64,000 bases of DNA, from positions 745,001 to 809,000 of the forward strand of contig JABMCL010001960.1 in assembly GCA_018857735.1 (NCBI GenBank). The letters run 5' to 3'. Source of the stretch: Alviniconcha marisindica. Taxonomy: Eukaryota > Mollusca > Gastropoda > Provannidae. Below, piece by piece: positions 46,901 to 57,700 of this stretch. Within the stretch, counting starts at the first letter, position 1, and each line of letters starts with the position of its first letter. The notes below the pieces were generated by a model. That model made no database searches. It had not been told where the DNA came from and saw nothing but the letters and a program-made list of their open reading frames with translations. The translations under genes and the position numbers were made by a program.

Positions 46901-49900
46901 TAATCTTTTACATCTGTACACTGTCTTTGTGGTTTTATGTGTGGCACCACATTTTTCTTTGAAGGAATAAAGAAGTTCTTGACTTGACTTGACTAGACTT
47001 GACATAAGAGCACAGAAGCAAAAATAACTGTGCCAATGACAAACAGATGGAAAGCCAAACTAACCATAACTAACCCCTCACTAACCCGGCCTCCATCTAG
47101 AAACACAATGCCTGCTGACTGATAAAGCAAATCGCTAATCAGGACTACCGATGACATAGCATCGGGATGTAAACAAATGCAGACGAAAAGAGAATCTCTT
47201 TTCAAAATGGCTGCCTTAATCAGGCAAGCTAACAGCAGGTACGAATTGGCCAAAAAGCCAAAAATAAAAACGAAAGACGTATGGTGGAAGAGAAGAGAGA
47301 GAAAACAAAACAATGACAACAACAAACAAACACTTTCTGAAAAGAAAGAGGAGGCAGGAAATGTCAGCAAGCAATGTACACGATACAACCCACATAGCAG
47401 TGACAACAACACTGTGGGGCAGCAGACGCTCACGAGACTACTCCCCTCACTCGTACATTGTAAATGAACGCTATAACCCGAGAAACAAAAGGGCAAGCAA
47501 AGAGAAAAAACAGTCAATGGCAAGAACCGGTCACTAGCCCAACCCCAAACCTTAACTCAGGGAGGCCACGAAATCACTAGTCTATTAAACTAGAACAAAC
47601 AAAACCTTTTCATCTTTACGTATGATGAAACAAACAGGGATTAATTGGGGAAAATAAAATAAAAACACCCAATAAAAGGCAGGCTCCCTGGGGCCTTAAC
47701 TATGAATCGGGCCTAAAGGTAGGCCGGCCTAAATCTCACGGCTATTGACAATGGCCCCAAAATGGTAACTATGGACCAGGACTACACCAAAGTCTGGGCC
47801 GAACCTCGGGCCTAAACAGCCAATATTTAGGCTAGCGATTTTGCTGGACAAAAGGTCGTAGGCCCGGGACTATGACTGCTTTTAGGCTTGTTATGCTTGG
47901 AAAGTTGATTTTTCTTGTTGTTTTTGTTTTTTGCTGTAGTTGCTGTTTTACATCTGAATCCAATGGCTTTTCTCTCTTTTTAATTTTTTAAAAAATATTT
48001 ATTTTTATTTTTATTAAAAAAAAAAAAAATCATCACGACTGTATGTTTTGATTGTTCGTATTTTACTACTGGAACACTCACACAAGGTGATATCGACATC
48101 TTTCGTTTACTTCGTCAAATGAGTACTAGATGTTCATTGGCCAAAGCTCTTTCATTTTGGAGGGAAGAAAGGTTGCACTAGCCGAGCGACGCAGGCATAA
48201 TGACTGATTAATGTGATTGTACGATTTAATGTTTGCAAATTATTATGAGAGCAAGTTTGCTTGACGTCTTACATTCTCACTTGATTTATTTTCTTGTTAT
48301 TTAATTCATCTGCACAGCGTAGGCTACCTGATTTCACAGCGTCCACTCGCCTTTCTGACAAGTTCAAAATGGCCAACACAGCAGATGATGCTACGATTAC
48401 TCAATTCAGTAAATGCCAAGAAGAATACTCTATCGAAGATGTCAACAGATTAGCGTTTTTACGAATAATGACCTTGTCGAGATCGCTTGGGTGTTGCAGA
48501 AGTAAAACATGGCAAATCACATCCAGAATCGGGGCCTGCCAGGCATGCCTTCACCTAATGTGCATATTTACCGATGTTTGTGCGTGCGAAATACGTCGCA
48601 AGGAAGTGAACGAAGCATGTCGGTGCGCATGCCCAGTTGGGATTGCCCCGTCTGAAGTTAGCACATGCGATGACGTGTGTGATGACCACTTTCTTATCGG
48701 CGCACAGTAAGAGACTCTGTTGTCTCGACCATTGTCCGCGTCCTTGTATCCAAACTTTGCCTAACTCAAAGTCTCAGACTCTAAAGTCAGGGACTTTGGT
48801 TTAGGCCTGGCCTACCATAGTCCTGATTCATAGTTAAAGCCCCTGATGAGGTCTAGCCTGTTGTGAAAGCTAGAGCAAACTCAATGAAAAAGACCGAAAC
48901 GCGACGCACCTAACAAGTTTCAAGAAAGATGGAATGACAAGGGGGAAATAAACAAAGGCCCAACTACTGGCAATGGCGTCGGAGCTTCATCCTTGGAGAT
49001 TCGAACTGGAAATTTGTCTAAGTCGGTTACCCTGTGGACATGTATTTGAGCCTAAACTGAATGCTCAGCAGGGTGCGATCTGTGAAGCATTTTTTTCTAA
49101 ATGCTTTGAGCAGAGCACATCGTGGTGTTTTGGTTCCCACTTCTTTGTGCCACTGTCGCTTTCTGGCTTCATTTTTTTTTTTAAAGAAAAAGCATGGAAA
49201 TAAAACTCCTTTGTCAACTTTTCACTGCAACCAACTGCAGCACACTCGCTTGGCATGCTTTAAAACTGATTTGCCAGACTGCTTTCCATTCAATTTTGTT
49301 CAAGCCGTTACTGAGCCATGCAGGTCAGTTGTCTTGTCGTGATGTCATGGAGGTCACGTGACTGAAACCCGGGATTTTCAGCTGCAGACGAGGCAGCTGC
49401 TCGAAGCGTTGTGTTTGTTTTCATTCAGATCAATACTTTTACGTACTTCAGGAAAATGCCAATCTATCAAACGAACAGCGTGTATGTTAAACTTTATTTA
49501 TATAGTGCAATGTAAGTGATATCTACAACTTAAAATCAGTGTTCAGGGGCCCTTTAAGAGCTGTCCTTGTGCACATCCTCATATGTTCTTTCTGAGACCT
49601 TACTGCTTCCAGCAGGACACCTCCTACAGTGGAGCTTGCCTTCACAGACTGCAGGTGTCTGACACTTCTAGAAGCAGAACACATCCTACAGTGGAGCTTA
49701 CCTTCACAGACTGCAGGTGTCTGACACCTTACTTCTAGAAGCAGAACACATCCTACAGTGGAGCTTACCTTCACAGACTGCAGGTGTCTGACACTTCTGG
49801 AAGCAGAACACATCCTACAGTGGAGCTTACCTTCACAGACTGCAGGTGTCTGACACTTCTGGAAGCAGAACACATCCTACAGCGGAGCTTACCTTCATAG

Positions 49901-51690
49901 ACTGCAGGTGTCTGACACTTCTGGAAGCAGAACACATCCTACAGCGGAGCTTACCTTCACAGACTGCAGGTGTCTGACACTTCTGGAAGCAGAACACATC
50001 CTACAGCAGAGCTTACCTTCACAGACTGCAGGTGTCTGACACCTTACTTCTAGAAGCAGAACACATCCTACAGTGGAGCTTACCTTCACAGACTGCAGGT
50101 GTCTGACACTTCTGGAAGCAGAACACATCCTACGGTGGAGCTTACCTTCATAGACTGCAGGTTTCTGAGACACAAGTCCTTGACAGCCACTTCTAGCAGC
50201 TCTTTTTCACTGCTGTTCTGTACACCATAAAATACAACGTGGATTCAAGTTAGTAAACACAACTTTTCCATAATCCTCTGATTTGCCATTTATAATAATA
50301 ACAACAATAATGCACAGCTCTATAGAGTGCAAATATTTCCAAGATAATACTTTATTGTTCTTAAAAGGAAATTTGCTTTGAAAAATATCATCAATGTAAC
50401 ATGTGAACGAACAAAACTGTTCACGAAAAGAAAAAGAAAAAATGTGTTTAAACAAATTACAATTATAGCTAAAAGTGACAAAACCAGTTAATAACAACAA
50501 AAGATAACATGTATGTACACATGCACGCTTGCAAGTTTGTTTTACAAAACAGAAACTCTCTTTTCCAACAAGAGACAATGGAAAAAAAGAGAACAAAGTG
50601 CACATACCATTCACACAGATACATGTAGACATACATATAAATTATAAATAATTTATGGTCAGAGACATGGTCTGCCTAGGTTTGTGAAAAGGCCTGTTTA
50701 AAGAGGAAAGACTTGAGCTGGGTTTTGAACTCAGAGCGAGAATAATTCACAGACTGGCATGCAGCAAATCCCAGACATATTGTTTTTCCTTCAAATTCTT
50801 CAGTTGAAGCAGCTATCACTGCTACCAATAACAATAATAAAAACATATTTTGTCTTTTGCTTAAAACTGAACAGAACAGAAACACAACTAATCTCAGGAT
50901 ACTTTGGCTCCATGCATGTAGGGATTCAAGCAGAGTTACTGTGCATGCAGTTATGACAACGGTGTCTTTGATGGGGATAGCCTTCTTCCAAAGCATGAGC
51001 AAAGCAAAGATTTCTGGGCTAGGCTTGAAGCTGAGGGATATAACTGAGTGTAGTAAGTAAACTTTTATTCTCATCATACTGAATTGCTGCTGTCATCACT
51101 CTTCCTACTTCTTGAAGACATTCGCCCTCCTGTGTGGGAAAATAGCCATACTCACACACACACACACACACACCAAATGCACACACACACATGTACACTC
51201 ACACATACATGTACACTCACACATACATGTACACTGACTGAGTTACCCACTTTTTTTTAAGTTTTTTATTTTTTATGACTGAATAATTTCTTTCAGTGTG
51301 TTTACAAATTTTATCTTTCCCCCCCCCCCCCCCCCACAGCTTGGAAATAGCTCTCCCAAAAAACTCTGGGATTGAAAAAGGTCAAATTTTCCAACAAGAG
51401 TCATGGAAAAAAAGAGAACAAAATGCAGTGCAGAATATGGAATAAAAGCGGCATTAAATGATTACTCACTTTTGTGGCAGTGGAGAGACAGATAGTAAAG
51501 TCATGATAGATCACCGGTACATAGTCCTTAGTCAGCAGTACATCAAACTCCACAAAATCTGCTCCCTGCAAACATTCTACATTCCTTTACAATCACATCA
51601 ATGATGTTTGTATCTGGTTATCTCTGTGTGCATGTGTACATTCTACATTCCTTTACAATCACATCAATGATGTTTATATCTGCTTATTTC

Positions 51691-51746
<56 letters not shown>

Positions 51747-54700
51747 GTTATGCATGCGTGCATGCGTTTGGGCATGTGTGTATGCAAGCATGCATGTGTG
51801 TTTTCTACCTAGCATCAAAACAAGGAAGAATGGTTACAAAAAAACAAATACCAAGGAAGTATCCAGCATCTGCCATATCAGTTTATGTAGCACCCACTGA
51901 TATATTGATGCTTGGTGATTTCCAACCTGTTCCCATCTGTTTCCACCATCAGTGTTACCAAATTCCATACTTATTCCATACACAGGCAGGTTTGGTACAT
52001 TTTTCTGTACCTTTTCTCAGACCATAGTTGTTGTTTTTCAGACCAGGAAACATTTAAGTTTAAGTTCTCCTGACTTTTAAAACTCTGCAGGAGCCCTCTG
52101 GAACCTTCCATGTTACTCTGTACATGTAATAAATACACCAAATTGGGACAAAACATGTTCAATCGGTCAAAAGATGTGAAACAAAATATCATTTCTAAAG
52201 ATATAAATCCTGACCATGACCTTAAAGATATTATCCAAGTTTTCACATGATGCTTTATCTGATAATGATACATCAACATACATAGTTTGGAATGGAATTA
52301 GAGTTCAGCATGCACTCACTGATGACTTAAATCCTTACTAACACCTTTACCTAAAAGATACCATTCCAACATACTGTGGCTCATGATAATGCAACACCCC
52401 ACCATGACCATGTTTGGTGGTAAGATGTTCAGCAGTTGGGAAGATGCGGAATAAAGTCATATTCTGATCACATGAACCGTCACTGTGACCTTAACAAAGA
52501 GAATAATCCAGAAATTTTTCTTGACACTCTTCATGCTTATGATGATATGCCACCATACCAAGTTTGGTTGCAAAAGCACCTTCAGTCCAGAAAATGTCAC
52601 CCAGATACCTGGACACAATGTCACATGGGCAACTGACTCCAATATATCCCCCACCCACCTACCCATGCACCTATAACTACACTACAGGTATGGATGAAAA
52701 AAAGAAAAGAAATGGTAACAACAACAACAGCAGAAAACCACTTACTGTGGATAACTTACATGTTTAGCTGCTGAATACATGGAACATATAGTGTTCTCCT
52801 TCGCACTGGCCACCCTAAAACCATTACAAAAAGGAATATATGTAACAAAAACATTACATCAATAATTCATATTAGCAATATCAACAGGAAACTGCATATG
52901 CTGTACCACTTCCTTCAGAAGACTGTGCAAGTCTGCCTTGGAACCAGTATTAATAAATATTTGTAGCCAACTGACGGCAGCCCCATCAGGTCCTTTGCAA
53001 CTTTTCTTCATGTACAAGCATAATGATGCTGCTGTCACGAATAGAAAAATGTCATATTTATTCTTCAGGCTGACACTAGTGACAGTGAGACAAAATAGTC
53101 ACCAAATCTTCCACTGTACTACCACGATTACCAGCCAGAGTTGAGTAAGGCATAACCAAAGCAGCTGCAGCCAATGCAGTTGAGTAAGGCATAACTAATG
53201 CAGCTGCAGCCAATGCAGTTGAGTAAGGCATAACCAATGCAGCTGCAGCCAACGCAGTTGAGTAAGGCATAACCAACGCAGCTTCAGCCAATGCAGTTGA
53301 GTAAGGCATAAACAACGCAGCTGCAGCCAATGCGGTTGAGTAAGGCATAACCAATGAAAGCAGTGTGGGGGAAGACACTGCTCCTTAGACTTATGTTAAT
53401 GGCAACTTGCATCCAGACAGGTACTGGTGGGGACTATGAGCCCATGAAGTGGGGGAAGGGGGACTATACCCAATACTACACTATCACAACCAGACTGATT
53501 CTGCATTAAGATGGGCAGCAATGAGAGCCATTTTAATGTTTTAGCCGTTGTGAAGGACAAAGTCACAAGACAATGTCCACAAACCACAACTTTTGAAGAG
53601 AAAAGAGAGCTCAAGTGGGGAAATAAACAAATGTTACCAACACACACACAAGCACATGAATACATGAATTTAATGTATACTACTACTTACATACTATACC
53701 AAATCATGTAATACTATGAACCATCTGATTTTTCACAAGTTCAAATTTGAAGAAATTCTGGAATCGTAAAAAAAAAGACACAAATGCTGAGGTAGAATCA
53801 GAACATGCAAGTATTCTAGGAGGACTGGACTTGACCATCACTTGCTGGACTGAGTGGATGCGCCTCCAGGCTGCTCCATCAAGTTGCAACATTAACTGGA
53901 GTTTGGAGAATTAACACACAAGGGAGTTAATTAACACCCAAAATACATAACACAAGTACAACAAAGACCTGAGTTGCCTACAGAAACTTGTGATAAACAA
54001 AAACAAGTATGTGATCATAAGTTCATGACTATTTTATGATGACGTCACAGTTGTTCTACATTTATAACTATGGTTAAAGTAAGACCCTTTTGTTGGTGGT
54101 GTTGTGTTTGTTGTATTGTTCTCTTAACTTTATGTAGTATTTTACGAGCCTGCCATGACCACAACAAAATTGACCCTTGTGGGATGATCAACGTTTTTAA
54201 AAAATTTGAATTTGAATTTGAATCTCGCCTGGCATGTGTGTAAATACAAGGTACATAAACTCCACCAGAGATACATCCTCAAAATCAGCAGAGTTTTGTG
54301 AATCTGATTCCTGACATGGCTGACATCAGTGTGTTAGTCCCATAACATTAACAATGAGTTGTTTGGTATAATTTGAACAACTGTTGTTGGAGACCGAATT
54401 AACATTCTAAATTTGTTTTCATGAAATGCTGTGTGTACTGCCATTGGCTTCATGCCTTCATTGTTGGTTGTATTTTGCATGAGCAGCTAGCGAACGAAAA
54501 CACGATATGTGAGTTGTGTCAAGTGGCAAGCAATGCAGAAATGTGTTCGTGACTGCTTCATTCAGGGAAGGGAGTTATTGGAGATATTGGTCACTGTGTT
54601 TGATTCTTGGAGATGAAACAACTCTTTACGTGGGAGATGGATTATGGCAAGTAACAGGACTACCACCATGAAGTTTAAGTTTAAATAACTGTTCTTTGAG

Positions 54701-57700
54701 TTTTAAAATATAAAATATGTGTTATTGTGTACTATGATGTGGTTAATGTTCAGCCATGCTTTAATTTCTCTGGTGAGATAATAAAGTAATCTTAAATCCT
54801 GAAGTGTCTGAACAAGTCAACACTAAAATGAAAAGTAAGCTCCTTCTAGTCATGGGAAAGTGATTGGAGTCCTGTGATCAAGCAAAACAGCAAGAGGACA
54901 CACAGTGAACAGTTGGATTAATTTCAGGAAGTGGGGGAGGATAGCATGGTCATTCAGAAATGTTACCTGAAATTAAATGACAGTTTAAAACATTGGCTAG
55001 GACAGAAGATATTCTCTGTGATTTGCTGTTTTGTTGAATGAGACTAAGAAGCTTGATATCTGAATCTGCTTTGACTGCTGGCCATTTGTGACAGTGCCTT
55101 CACAATTTCTCTGGCAGGAGTCCCATAGAGACATCAGAATCAGTTTGGATACCTTTCCCACTCATTGGTTAGCTTGAGCTCTATCAGCCGGCAGCATCAA
55201 TGAAAGTGCCAAAATATGGAAAAGTGGAAATGTTCAGTGAATTTGCCAGTCACAGAAAGCTTGAATCAATCAGAACATTGTACCTATTCTTGTCTACTGC
55301 AGAACTTTATACTGAGATGAAACTGAAATTGAGGCTACTGTTAGTTTCTCTCATTCATGTTCAGTGTCAACTTGTGTTTTGTTTTCGGTTTTGTAATCTT
55401 CCACTTTCAAGTATATGCTGCTGTATGCTGATGGCACGACTAGACATATTGGGGCATTCCAAATCCCATTTCTGGGACTGCCCCCAAAATATCATTGATC
55501 AGTTTGGCATGGTGTACAATTACTGTTTCAGTCTGATACTGAGACCAATTCTTCTTCCAGACATGGGTTTGTTACAATTCAGGTTTAAAATAATCATGAC
55601 TGTTCTTTGCAAAAGTGTGCATACTGAATTCTACTCAGTGAACTGGGTTACATTAAATTACACATGTGTTTACGTATGCACTTGTGACGTTCAGCATTCT
55701 TCAGTCACAGTTCATTGAGAAAAGTTTCAAGAAAGCTGAAAATTCTGAACAGAATGTGGTGTTACTGTTGTTTTTATTTACACTGAATTCTACTCACAGA
55801 TAAAGTGCTACTGACTATAAAGTGCAGGGGTCAGGTTTGAGTAAAAAAGCTTTGCCTTCAGTCTAAAAATTATGGTAAGCTTATGCTTTTGCTTCCTCAT
55901 CATCCAGATTCAGCCCTCCACTGACCGGTCTTGCACTGTGCCCCAGGGAGGAGTACGAGGCCACAACCATGGTGGCAGTTTGCAAGCAGTGTTGAGTGAT
56001 ATGGAGCCATAAATTGGCGTTCAACCATTTTGTGGACAGTGATGAGCAATTTGGCTAAAATGCACCCCCAAAAATGCAACATTTATGCAAAAACCACAGC
56101 TCAGTGAACATGGTGCTTGGGTTTGACCACACACCACAATTCTGTGAACATGCCACTCAGGTACCAAACACTGCATACCTTTTATAGGAGGAACCCATCC
56201 CCCGATGACCCACATTAAGAGTTGTGCCACGCTTCAGCTTCCAATGGTTCTGGTAAGACACGTCCATCTTCCAGTTATAGCCATCCAGCGGAGTGATGCG
56301 CAGAATTTCAACTGCACACACACACACACACACACAAGCACATTAATTTAATGTATACTAATACCACAGACTACAACAAATCATGTAATATTATGAAACA
56401 TTTGATTTTTCACAAAGAAAAGTTCAAACTTGAAGAAAATGTGGAATGGTAAAAAGACACAAATGCCTAGATAGAATCAGAACATGCAGGTATTCTGAGA
56501 GGACTCTCAAAAAAGAGCAACCTCTTATTCTAGCTGCACATCACAAGCTTCAATGCCGTGAATGGTAACGATGTGCACATGCTGATGATTAAAACATTTA
56601 ACACTTTGGTATGTTTGCATTCTTTCATCATTGTACATTCTGAACTATTTTCTCCAGAGCTCAGCTGAGCCAAACTTACCAGGTGATATAGCTGATTAGT
56701 TGGAAGGCCCCACAGAGTACTGTTACAATAGTCCAGTCTAGAAATGATGAGACATATTGCAATAGCCTTTGCTTGTCTTCTGAGTTAAGAAAGTCACTGA
56801 ATGAACACCATGTCACTGAGCCTAGTGTGAAAAGAGCAACTGTAACCCCCATTCCCCTCCCCTTCCTTTTTGTGCTTAAAACCAATCATTACCAAACTCA
56901 GATGTGCATATGCAGTCTACCTGCATGTGTATACACCCAGGAGACTTCATTTACAATCTCATCTGAAGGATTTTTGTAGTCAGCAAAGAATTTGCGGATC
57001 TTGGAGTACCTAGCATGCAAAGGTCATCCATCCATACGGAGACCAGACTCAACCTTGTTTGACTTGGCTTTTGAGAGTAAGTTCTCTTGCTCTGCACTGT
57101 TGACCCTCCCTGTTTTAATGTGTCCTAAAAAAAACATATATTATATGCCCTATTCTGATCTCATAGCATTCTGACAACTAGAAACCCTAATTTCCTAATT
57201 GCTCTTAATATTTAAATGTCTGCCACAGCCCAAACATATCTGTTGCTGCCTGGTAAACCATCTGCTTATTACAAAATGGCCACTGCAAACTGTCTCTTAA
57301 AACCAGTGTTACTAAAAAAAAAATGCCCAGTGAACTGTGACAGTTGCATCACAGAAAATCAAATTCATAAAATCACAGTGAAAGTCTGATTTACTGTTCA
57401 AAACAAATTGATAATTAATATGTTTAAAGACAACATAAAAAGAAGGGGCAGAGGAATAAAGGTAGAACTGCTGTCAGTACTGAGCCCTGTAAAGCAGTTT
57501 GTAACTTACTCCAGGCTCAAAAGAGGGGCTTTGACAACCCTGGATTTTCAGCAGAGGACCTCAATTTCTGCTTCCATTGTACCCAACCCATGGGACCATA
57601 AAGGTCACACTGAATGATTGATGCAAAAGTATTGACTCCAGTGATTCTTGAACAAGGTACAATAATACAGTTTTTTTTCATTTATTTTTTTATCCATCTC

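Larger units (their letters stand above)
46361..49558. mobile_element. DNA transposon relic with 27-bp inverted termini and a THAP-type ORF
   Basis: Left terminus 46361-46387 and right terminus 49532-49558 are reverse complements over 27 bases with one mismatch (outer part cttaaagRgcccctgaacac). Inside are a THAP-like zinc finger on the minus strand (49065-49256), a 31-codon plus-strand frame at 46725-46820 ([18 protein letters not shown]...), and a second inverted-repeat element at 47690-48843. No transposase catalytic core is recognisable, and I see no clear target-site duplication. THAP suggests the P-element superfamily, but this is inference. Confidence 0.75.

Noticed and set aside
46993..47523. 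176-codon leucine-rich minus-strand frame
   Set aside because: It resembles a membrane protein only by composition, is antisense to another open frame, and lies inside the decayed transposon.
49612..50145. Functional 28-base exons in each 62-bp unit
   Set aside because: A better microexon (45390-45426) already supplies the required phase change and matches the vertebrate protein. Inclusion of one 28-base unit before it would break the frame. Kept only as a splicing hypothesis.
53076..53378. Alanine-rich 100-codon frame
   Set aside because: Translation of the 39-bp minisatellite (13-residue period).
55200..55718. 172-codon open frame
   Set aside because: No recognisable domain, residues typical of translated AT-rich DNA. 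It starts at the edge of a LINE fragment and has no splice or promoter support.
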